From: CAYVQE01 sp964633205
GTDB lineage: Bacteria; Myxococcota; B64-G9
Assembly: GCA_964633205.1 (NCBI GenBank)
Contig: CAZWFN010000038.1
Location: 1 to 45,591, forward strand
Length of the DNA stretch: 45,591 bases
Reading direction: 5' to 3'
Shown here: positions 23,776 through 30,075 of the stretch, piece by piece
How the letters are laid out: every line of letters starts with the position of its first letter
Position numbering within the stretch: the stretch's first letter is position 1
Program-made: the position numbers and the translations under genes
Notes under the pieces: generated by a model
Told to the model about the DNA's origin: nothing
The model's database searches: none
What the model saw: only the letters and a program-made list of their open reading frames with translations

Positions 23776-23808
23776 CCCTCCCCCGCCGCCTGCGGGGGAG
23801 GGTTTTTT
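23776..23808 (+). terminator. Strong Rho-independent terminator
   Basis: CCCTCCCCCGC (23776-23786) pairs perfectly with GCGGGGGAGGG (23792-23802) around a 5-nt loop, followed by six T (23803-23808). It lies 27 bp after the stop of the Cys-rich lipoprotein and is the clearest intrinsic terminator in the window. Confidence 0.92.
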
Positions 23809-23856
23809 CGTGCCCGTACGACACCCTCCCGGCCCGCAGCCGAGCCCGCTCCGCAG

Positions 23857-23880
23857 ATGGCCCGGGAGGGCCGTATTTTT
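23857..23880 (+). terminator. Possible second, weaker terminator
   Basis: GGCCC (23859-23863) and GGGCC (23868-23872) form a stem around GGGA, extended by two outer pairs (23857-23858 with 23873-23874). The bases ATTTTT follow (23875-23880). It may back up the strong terminator 50 bp upstream. Confidence 0.4.
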
Positions 23881-24134
23881 CCGCCACCGCACAAGCGGCG
23901 GACTACGGTCGAGGGGCAAAGCGGTCGCGGCACATTGCAGAGAAAGGGGTGATGCAGGGCTGTAGCGGGCGGGCCGCCGGCGGCGAACCGGGCGGGGACC
24001 AAGACCGGGGTCGGCCGCTGGCGCGGTAAACTCGGACTAGCCCCGCAAAAATCGCGGGACAAGAGGCACTACTCGGTTCCCTGCGGTCTTCCAAACTTGA
24101 GCCATCTGTTCAGATCGCGCCTGCTCAAGTGCCT
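23881..24134. other. Convergent intergenic region with competing inverted repeats
   Basis: No gene is seen here. The region holds CCCGC (24042-24046) with GCGGG (24054-24058); AGAGGCACT (24062-24070) with AGTGCCTCT (24128-24136); and ACTTGAGC (24095-24102) with GCTCAAGT (24123-24130), the last enclosing ATCTG-TT-CAGAT (24104-24115). The outer 9-bp pair shares three bases with the inner 8-bp pair, so they compete. On the minus strand this would be the 3' end of the small lipoprotein mRNA. Confidence 0.5.
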
Positions 24135-24296
24135 CTAGCGGGCCGTGGGCGGCTTGGGGCCTCCGGGGCCGGGGTCGGGCTGCTCTTCGCCCTCCTCCGG
24201 GGTGTCGGCCACCGTCTCCTGCTTGGGGCAACCGGTGGCCAGCAGCAAGCTCATGACACCCAACAACGCGATCGCCATTCCAAACCAGCGTCTCAT
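24135..24296 (-). CDS. Small lipoprotein, 53 residues
   Basis: This short protein has a textbook lipoprotein signal: MRRW, a hydrophobic stretch, then LLATGC with Cys23. After lipidation only about 31 residues remain, an acidic, Pro/Gly-rich tail with no fold (QETVADTPEEGEEQ then DPGPGG). The ATG at 24296 has GGAGG 7 nt upstream, and a good promoter (TTGACG-17-TATCTT) lies about 50 bp above the start, so the gene is believable despite its size. It could be a small outer-membrane-associated peptide similar in plan to entericidin-type lipoproteins, but no homology is claimed. Confidence 0.68.
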   Translation of the reverse strand: MRRWFGMAIALLGVMSLLLATGCPKQETVADTPEEGEEQPDPGPGGPKPPTAR

Positions 24297-24345
24297 CGCT
24301 CGACCTCCCAGTCGCAACGCCCAGCAGCAGATTCCAAGCGCACCC

Positions 24346-24374
24346 AAGATAACGCCCGCTCACGCGCGCGTCAA
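24346..24374 (-). promoter_or_regulatory. Putative promoter of the small lipoprotein gene
   Basis: On the minus strand TTGACG (24374-24369) and TATCTT (24351-24346) are spaced 17 bp apart, predicting a leader of about 43 nt before the ATG at 24296. A weaker plus-strand match for the divergent small gene is TGGTCA (24409-24414) with TACCAT (24432-24437). Confidence 0.55.
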
Positions 24375-24493
24375 GGCATCAGCGGCATCGGTATCGGTAA
24401 CGCGGGGCTGGTCATGCGGCGCTGGAACCGCTACCATGGCCGGAGCCAGGCGAGCGGGTCTCGGGCGCGTCGCATGACGGGGAGACAATATCC

Positions 24494-24802
24494 ATGGGTT
24501 CGACCGAGCAGGACGCCGGTCAGCTGGCCGAGCGCATCCACCACCTGCTGGAACGCTTCGAGCGCTCCTCCGGCCAGCACCAGCGCGACGAGTCCTTCGT
24601 GGCGGTCGACGCCAACCGCTACGCGGTGGTGATCAAGCTGCACAGCCCCTTCGGCAACGGGGTGACCACCGAACGGGTGGGCTCGACCAACGAGCTGCAG
24701 CAGCGCATCAACCACTGGATCGGCGTCCAGCGCGAGCTGGGCCGGCTGGGTGCGGTGCGGCTGGTGATCACGCCCGAGGTCGGCGTCGAAGACGAGGATT
24801 GA
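24494..24802 (+). CDS. Small conserved-looking hypothetical protein
   Basis: This 102-residue soluble protein has no signal peptide. It starts with an amphipathic helix (QLAERIHHLLERFER), then two to three strands (ESFVAVDANRYAVVIKLHSP), a helix (ELQQRINHWIGVQRELGRL) and a final strand (AVRLVITPEV) with an acidic tail, an alpha/beta sandwich-like pattern. I do not recognise it. The ATG has GGGGAG 9 nt upstream and codon use matches the genes around it. It is separated from the metalloprotease by 176 bp that contain a promoter-like element, so it is probably monocistronic. Confidence 0.7.
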   Translation: MGSTEQDAGQLAERIHHLLERFERSSGQHQRDESFVAVDANRYAVVIKLHSPFGNGVTTERVGSTNELQQRINHWIGVQRELGRLGAVRLVITPEVGVEDED

Positions 24803-24878
24803 CCGGCCGCACCTGTGACCACATGGCCCTACTAGTAACACAAAACCTTACAATTCAAGGGCTTGCTCTTCTTGTCCC

Positions 24879-24908
24879 TTGACGTCCGCTCATGGCCCCT
24901 GCAAGAAT
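24879..24908 (+). promoter_or_regulatory. Putative promoter of the metalloprotease gene
   Basis: TTGACG (24879-24884) and AAGAAT (24903-24908) are spaced 18 bp apart, predicting a start near 24915 and a leader of about 64 nt that includes the hairpins at 24939-24971. An AT-rich stretch with TACAAT (24849-24854) lies upstream but has no matching -35. Confidence 0.45.
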
Positions 24909-24938
24909 TGCCGCGAGAAAAGCGGTCGCTGCACGTCC

Positions 24939-24971
24939 GGGACCCCGCCTCGGGGGTCCCTTGAAGAGGGA
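24939..24971 (+). promoter_or_regulatory. Leader hairpins overlapping the ribosome site of the metalloprotease
   Basis: GGGACCCC (24939-24946) pairs with GGGGTCCC (24953-24960). The last bases of that arm, with the next T (TCCCT, 24957-24961), can instead pair with AGGGA (24967-24971), which is the ribosome-binding site of the gene starting at 24979. The two structures exclude each other, so the first would free and the second would block translation. It may be a simple structured leader; no known riboswitch class was recognised. Confidence 0.4.
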
Positions 24972-24978
24972 GCGAATC

Positions 24979-27288
24979 ATGCGCAGTGTCATTGCCCTGG
25001 TCCTGGGATTGAGCCTGTCCAGCCTGCCGATCACCGCCGCCGCCGGCGCGGCCTTGCAGCGGCTGGCCGACGACAACGGCGCGGCACCGCGGCTGCTGGA
25101 CGGGGTGCGGGCGGCCGGGCCGCGGCTGATCGGCGGGCTGCAGCTCAGCCTGCCGGGCGCCGGACCGGCCGAGCGCACCGGCGCCTTTGTCGCGCGCTAC
25201 CGGGACCTGCTGCTGCCCGGCGATGCCGGCTCGCAGCTGGTGGTGCAGCGCGTGGTCGCCACCCCGCTCGGCCGGGTGGTGCAGGCCGAGCAAGTGCTCG
25301 ACGGGTTGCCGGTACACGGCCGCGGGCTGGTCGGCTCCTTCGACCGCGCCGAGCGGCTGCGGCTGGTGGTCAACGGGCTGCGGCCGGTGGCCGGGCTGCC
25401 GCGGCAGGCGGAGCTGTGTGCACCCGCACAGGCGCGGGCCCTGGCACGCCGGGCCCACAGCGGCTCGCTGCGCGGTGAGCCGCGGCTGGAGACGGTGTGG
25501 CTGCTCACGGGCGGCCAGCTCATCAAGGCCCACCTGGTCACCGTGCCCAGCGCGGTGCCGCTGGGCGATTTCACCTACGTGGTGGTCGGCCCCCAGGGCC
25601 GGGTCGTCTGGGCCTACAGCCGCACCCCCGGCGCGGTCGGCTACGCCTATCCCTCCAATCCTTACCGCGACGAGACCTACGAGCAGGTCGAGCTCGACCA
25701 CCTGACCTCCGACGCCCACCTGCAGGGCGAGCACGTGCAGGTGTTCAACTGCACCGGCTCCAGCGAGGGCTCCTGCAACAGCCAGAGCCAGCTCGCCATG
25801 CCCGATGCCAACGGCGACTACCTGATCGAGCCCACCGGTGAAAACGACCCCACCCTGGACGACGACGCCTTCGTCGAGGTGCAGGCCTACTACGGCATCA
25901 ACACCATCCACGATTTCATCACCGCCATCGGCGCCGAGCCCGATCCGCTGACCGTGGGCGTCAACTTCCCGATGGCCGACCAGATGGGCCCCAACGCCTA
26001 CTTCAGCCCGCAGGAGCAGGCCTTCGGCGGCGGACCGGCCATCATGATGGGCCAGTGGCAGGACATCGACCTGGCGCTGGACAACGACGTCATCTTCCAC
26101 GAGTACGGCCACCACGTCTTCGGCCAGTACTCCCAGTCCGGCATGTTCAACATGGACGAGTACGGGCCGGTCTTCTACGGCCTGTCGCTCAACGAGGCCA
26201 CCGCCGACTACTTCTCCTGCGCCGCGTTGGCCGATCCCTCGCTGGGCGAGTACTTCGCCTCGCTGCTGCCGGCTCACTTTCCGGAGGGCTACCTGCGCAC
26301 CGTGGACAACGAGCTGACCTGCCCCGAGGGGCTGTACGGCGAGGGCCACGACGACGGCATGGTCTGGAGCGGCTTCGCCTGGGCGGTGCGCGAGCGTTAC
26401 GGCGCCGAGGTGATCGACCCGCTGTACCTGGACGTGATCAGCCACTTCCCGCAGGAGCCCGACTTCCCCACCGCCACCGCGGTATTCATGGAGCGTGCCG
26501 GCGAGGTGCTCACAGCCGATCAGGTGGCCGAGATCGAGGCCATGGCCGCCGAACGCGGCATCGACGACTGCGTCCGCTTCATCCCCATCCGCCGCGAGGC
26601 CCACACCGGCTTCGTCTTCGGCAAGCAGATTCTGGGCCAGTACGCCAACATGCTCGAGTTCGTGCCGGCCGAGCTGCACTACACCCTGGAGCTGCCCGCC
26701 AACGCCGTCAGCCTCGAGCTGCAGCTCAGCAGCCCGGGCCTGATGGGCGGCGACGTGGCGCTGCTGGTGCGCGTCGACCAGCCGGTGGAGCACAGCTTCA
26801 GCTACATGGGCGGGCTCAGCTCGACATACGACTTCATGCTGGAGGAGTTCGGCCTGATCGAGCTCGACGATCCCGACAGTCCGTTCGAGCCCGGCCACAC
26901 CTACTACTTCCACCCGGTCAACCGCGGCCAGGGCAACACCGAGTACAGCCTGCGCGGCAACGTGGCCACGGCCGAGTCGGACGGCGGCACCGAGCCCGAC
27001 GGCGGGGTGGAGCCCGACGGCGGCGTCGATCCGGACGGCGGGGTGGAGCCCGACGGCGGGGTGGACTGCGATGAGGGGCAGCAGTCGGTGATCTGGGACG
27101 GCGAGACGGTCTGCGCGCCGGTGTGCAAGGACGGCTACGAGCTGGCGCGCGACGGCGACGGTTGGACCTGCGACAAGTCCTCGGACGGCTGCGGCTGCGC
27201 CACCGAGGGCCGCGCCGGCGCCGGGCTGCTGCTCGGCCTGCTGGGCCTGTGGCTGGTGCTGCGGCGCCGGCCCGCCGGCCGGGGCTGA
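24979..27288 (+). CDS. Secreted gluzincin metalloprotease (M36/M4-like) with MYXO-CTERM-like tail
   Basis: This 769-residue preproprotein has a signal peptide (residues 1-22) and an FTP-like propeptide segment (VLDGLPVHGRGLVGSFD). The catalytic zinc site is HEYGHH (374-379) with the third ligand E406 in NEATADYF, the arrangement of fungalysin/thermolysin gluzincins. A beta-rich domain (GLMGGDVALLVRVDQP) precedes a stalk of five six-residue repeats of the DGG type, a Cys cluster (CDKSSDGCGCATEG), one hydrophobic helix and a final RRRPAGRG. This tail closely fits the MYXO-CTERM signal handled by myxosortases, so surface anchoring is likely. The ATG at 24979 has AGAGGGAG 6 nt upstream. It overlaps a possible ATG of the amylase gene by one base, so co-transcription is likely. 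Confidence 0.9.
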   Translation: MRSVIALVLGLSLSSLPITAAAGAALQRLADDNGAAPRLLDGVRAAGPRLIGGLQLSLPGAGPAERTGAFVARYRDLLLPGDAGSQLVVQRVVATPLGRVVQAEQVLDGLPVHGRGLVGSFDRAERLRLVVNGLRPVAGLPRQAELCAPAQARALARRAHSGSLRGEPRLETVWLLTGGQLIKAHLVTVPSAVPLGDFTYVVVGPQGRVVWAYSRTPGAVGYAYPSNPYRDETYEQVELDHLTSDAHLQGEHVQVFNCTGSSEGSCNSQSQLAMPDANGDYLIEPTGENDPTLDDDAFVEVQAYYGINTIHDFITAIGAEPDPLTVGVNFPMADQMGPNAYFSPQEQAFGGGPAIMMGQWQDIDLALDNDVIFHEYGHHVFGQYSQSGMFNMDEYGPVFYGLSLNEATADYFSCAALADPSLGEYFASLLPAHFPEGYLRTVDNELTCPEGLYGEGHDDGMVWSGFAWAVRERYGAEVIDPLYLDVISHFPQEPDFPTATAVFMERAGEVLTADQVAEIEAMAAERGIDDCVRFIPIRREAHTGFVFGKQILGQYANMLEFVPAELHYTLELPANAVSLELQLSSPGLMGGDVALLVRVDQPVEHSFSYMGGLSSTYDFMLEEFGLIELDDPDSPFEPGHTYYFHPVNRGQGNTEYSLRGNVATAESDGGTEPDGGVEPDGGVDPDGGVEPDGGVDCDEGQQSVIWDGETVCAPVCKDGYELARDGDGWTCDKSSDGCGCATEGRAGAGLLLGLLGLWLVLRRRPAGRG
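26974..27063 (+). repeat. Five tandem 18-bp repeats coding an Asp/Gly stalk
   Basis: Five 18-bp units encode [ED]-[PS]-DGG-[VT] in a row between the last beta-domain and the Cys cluster of the metalloprotease. Such stalks in myxobacterial proteins lift a domain away from its membrane anchor. The repeat is prone to slippage, so copy number may vary between strains. Confidence 0.85.
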
Positions 27289-27323
27289 TGGCCCGGTCTG
27301 GACTGCGGACAGGGCGAAAGCGC

Positions 27324-29414
27324 ATGCCTCGACTGCTGAGCCTTTTCTGGACCCTGCTGCTGATCGGCGGCTGCGCCGCGGACGGCGCCGACCCGGCCCA
27401 GTGCCCGGGGCCCGACTGCCCCGGCTGCCCGGGGCCCGACTGCGGCGTGCCGCCGGGCAAGGCCGACGCCTTCAACGAGCTCAACCTGTCGGCCGGCACC
27501 GATGTCATCTACGAGGTGCAGGTGCGCAGCGCCAACGCCTGCCATCCGCAGCTGGGCGCCGAATGGCAGCGGCGGGACTGCGCCGACAAGATCGCCCCCG
27601 AGATGACCTACCACGGCCCGGGCTGCGCTGAACTCGACGAGCTGCAGGCCATCCGGCTGGGCACCTTCGGCGACATGCTGGAGGCAACCAGCGACTTCCG
27701 CTCCGGCATCACCCTGGCCTACATCGAGCAGCGGGTGGGCGCCGACACCGTCTGGCTGATGCCGATCTTCCCCAACAACGATCGCTACGAGCTGCCCGAC
27801 GGCTGCGACAACCTGGGCTCGCCGTACGCGGTGCGCGACTACCTGCACGCCCGGGGCACCCTGTCGCGCCGCTGCATCCAGGCCGGCCGCGACGAGCACT
27901 CGGCCGTGCCCTGCTTCGGCAACCAGGCCTTCGAGCAGCTGATCGCCGCGGCCCACGCCCGCGGGCTCAAGGTGATGCTGGACCTGGCCTTCAACCACTT
28001 CGGCCACAACTACCGCATGTACGACAGCGCCGGTCACCGGCCGCTGCGCCGGCGCATCGCCGCCGGTGAGGACCTCGACCGGCTGTGGGACTTCGCCGCC
28101 ACCCACGAGCCGGCCCTGGTGGAGCCGGCGCTGGCGGACACCCCGGCTGCGATCGAGGCGCTGGCAGCCGCAGACCCCGACAGCGCCGCCGAGCTGGACG
28201 CGCTGCGCCGGCGCTGTCCGGAGCTCGACGGCGCCGACCTGGTGGTGGCCTTCCACATGTGGCGCGCAGCGCTGGACTGGGAACGCGAGCGCTTCGCCTG
28301 CGAGCCGCTCTACCTGGAGCACGGCCTGCCCGGCTTCTACCTGGGCGCCGACCGCTGGAACCCGTCCACCGGGCTGGGCGACAACTTCACCAACGAGTGG
28401 CGCGACGTGAAGTTCCTGTTCCACCAGCGCAGCAACCCGACCCACCGGCACGAGTACCTGCGCAACCGGGAATACCTGTTCCGGGTGATGAACTACTGGG
28501 TGGCGCGCGGCGTCGACGGCTTCCGGCTGGATCACACCACCGACGGCGACAGCGGCCTGTCGGCCGCCGAGTGGGACTACATCATCTCCAAGGTCGACTA
28601 CTACGCCCACCAGCGCGGCCAGCCGCGGCCGCTGTTTCTGGCCGAGGAGTTCTGGGACCAGCAGGCCATGGCCCGGGTGGTCGACGTCATGACCGAGGGC
28701 TACGTCTTCGACATGTGCGGCCGCGACGGGGTCGAAAAAGACGCCGGCCACGTCGAGGCGGTGGTGGCCAACCTGGATCGCTTCGACGGCAAGACCTACG
28801 TGATGACCGCGCTGGAGACCCACGACGAGCACCGTCTGGTCGAGGGCACCGGCTTCGACGCCTGGACCGGGGCCGGCTTCTGGGGCGTGGGCGCCACCAC
28901 CTGGTCGACCCCCATGCTGCTGATGGGCCAGGAGTTCGGCGAGCCCTGGGGGCTGGGCTTCCGGCGCTCGGACTTCCTGCGGGCCCGCTTCGTCGGCAGC
29001 GACAACGCCCACCCCGAGGCCGAGGCCCTGGTCGACTTCTACCGGGCCATGATCGACGCCCGGCTGGGCTGGGCCAACCGGGCCCTGTTCTCGGCCCCGC
29101 GCCACTTCCTGCGCACCGCCGCCGGCGAGCGCGACCCGCGCATCTTCGCCCAGGTCAAGTGGTCGGGCGACGGCAACGTGGTCTTCGTCTTCCACAACCT
29201 GTGGCGCCAGGACGTCAGCCAGGTCTACACCATCCCCGACGCGGTGGCCGACGCGCTGTGGCTGCGGCCCGAGCGCGACTACCGCCTGGTCGACGCGCTG
29301 ACCGGCCAGCCCCACGGGCCCTGCCGGCCGGGCGCCGAGCTCCAACACGACCTGGCCGTGGACCTGCCGGCCGAGCAGCGCCTGCTGTGGCTGCGGCTGG
29401 AAGCCTGCGACTAA
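27324..29414 (+). CDS. GH13 alpha-amylase-family lipoprotein
   Basis: This 696-residue protein has a lipoprotein signal ending in LIGGC (Cys17) and a Cys/Pro/Gly-rich linker (GPDCPGCPGPDCG). The TIM-barrel glycosidase has LMPIFPNND, DLAFNHFGHNY (region I), GFRLDHT (region II, nucleophile D403), FLAEEFWD (region III, acid Glu 441 or 442) and ETHDEH (region IV, H500, D501). Two long insertions (about 225-330) contain extra Cys. GH13 enzymes hydrolyse or transfer alpha-glucans; the exact activity is not readable. ATG at 27324 is chosen because it leaves a compact signal peptide; an ATG at 27288 overlapping the protease stop (TGATG) would add 12 basic residues. It is likely an outer-surface glucan-degrading enzyme. 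Its stop is 4 bp from the convergent regulator stop. Confidence 0.9.
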   Translation: MPRLLSLFWTLLLIGGCAADGADPAQCPGPDCPGCPGPDCGVPPGKADAFNELNLSAGTDVIYEVQVRSANACHPQLGAEWQRRDCADKIAPEMTYHGPGCAELDELQAIRLGTFGDMLEATSDFRSGITLAYIEQRVGADTVWLMPIFPNNDRYELPDGCDNLGSPYAVRDYLHARGTLSRRCIQAGRDEHSAVPCFGNQAFEQLIAAAHARGLKVMLDLAFNHFGHNYRMYDSAGHRPLRRRIAAGEDLDRLWDFAATHEPALVEPALADTPAAIEALAAADPDSAAELDALRRRCPELDGADLVVAFHMWRAALDWERERFACEPLYLEHGLPGFYLGADRWNPSTGLGDNFTNEWRDVKFLFHQRSNPTHRHEYLRNREYLFRVMNYWVARGVDGFRLDHTTDGDSGLSAAEWDYIISKVDYYAHQRGQPRPLFLAEEFWDQQAMARVVDVMTEGYVFDMCGRDGVEKDAGHVEAVVANLDRFDGKTYVMTALETHDEHRLVEGTGFDAWTGAGFWGVGATTWSTPMLLMGQEFGEPWGLGFRRSDFLRARFVGSDNAHPEAEALVDFYRAMIDARLGWANRALFSAPRHFLRTAAGERDPRIFAQVKWSGDGNVVFVFHNLWRQDVSQVYTIPDAVADALWLRPERDYRLVDALTGQPHGPCRPGAELQHDLAVDLPAEQRLLWLRLEACD

Positions 29415-29418
29415 GGGA

Positions 29419-30075
29419 TCAGATGGTGATGTAGCCCTTGCGCAGGGCGATGGTGACCGCCTCGGCGCGGGAGTTGGTGCCGAGCTTGCGGTAGATGTGG
29501 CCGAGGTGGGTGCGCACGGTGCGCCGTTCGAGCTCGAGCACCTGGCCGGTCTCGTGGTTGGTCAGGCCGCGGGCCACCATCTGCAGGATGTCGCGCTCGA
29601 CTGGCTCGAGCAGCTCCGGCTCCTCCGGCTCGGCCCTGGACTGCACGCTCTGGAAGTAGTTCCAGAAACGCCGCGCCAGCCGCGGCTCGATCACGGTGCC
29701 GCCATCCAGCACGTCGTGGATGGCCCCGCGCAGCTTGTCCATGGCCAGCCGCTTGACCAGGTAGCCGCCGGCGCCGGCCTGCATGGCCTGGTAGACCTTC
29801 ACCTCGTCCTCGAACGACGTCAGGATCAGCACCTCGACGTCTCTCAGCTCGGCCTTGACGCGCTTGGTGACCTCGAGCCCGTCGATGCCCGGCAGCTCCA
29901 GGTCCAACAGCACCAGTTGCGGCCGCAGGGCGGCCACCGTCTCGACCGCCGCCTCGCCGGACATGGCGCTGCCGACCACCTGCAGCTCTTCGTAGCAGCC
30001 GAGCAGGCGCAGCAGGGTCTTCATCATGCGCGGATCGTCCTCGACGACCACCAGCTCTATGGGCTCGGCGCTCAT
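29419..30075 (-). CDS. Response regulator, NarL/FixJ type (receiver + LuxR HTH)
   Basis: This 218-residue protein has a receiver domain (VVVEDDP acidic pocket D13-D14, phospho-acceptor D58 in VLLDLELPG, LTSFEDE, conserved Lys in GGYLVKRL). A LuxR-type HTH follows at about 152-205 (MVARGLTNHETGQVLELERR then TVRTHLGHIYRKLG). No histidine kinase gene is in the window. Its ATG overlaps the TGA of the pseudokinase gene (ATGA, 30072-30075), so the two are translationally coupled and probably act in one pathway. It binds DNA as a dimer in the cytoplasm; target genes are unknown. Confidence 0.93.
   Translation of the reverse strand: MSAEPIELVVVEDDPRMMKTLLRLLGCYEELQVVGSAMSGEAAVETVAALRPQLVLLDLELPGIDGLEVTKRVKAELRDVEVLILTSFEDEVKVYQAMQAGAGGYLVKRLAMDKLRGAIHDVLDGGTVIEPRLARRFWNYFQSVQSRAEPEEPELLEPVERDILQMVARGLTNHETGQVLELERRTVRTHLGHIYRKLGTNSRAEAVTIALRKGYITI

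Noticed and set aside
26974..27063. 18-bp tandem repeats considered as a regulatory iteron array
   Set aside because: They lie inside a coding region, keep frame and encode a stalk typical of anchored surface proteins.
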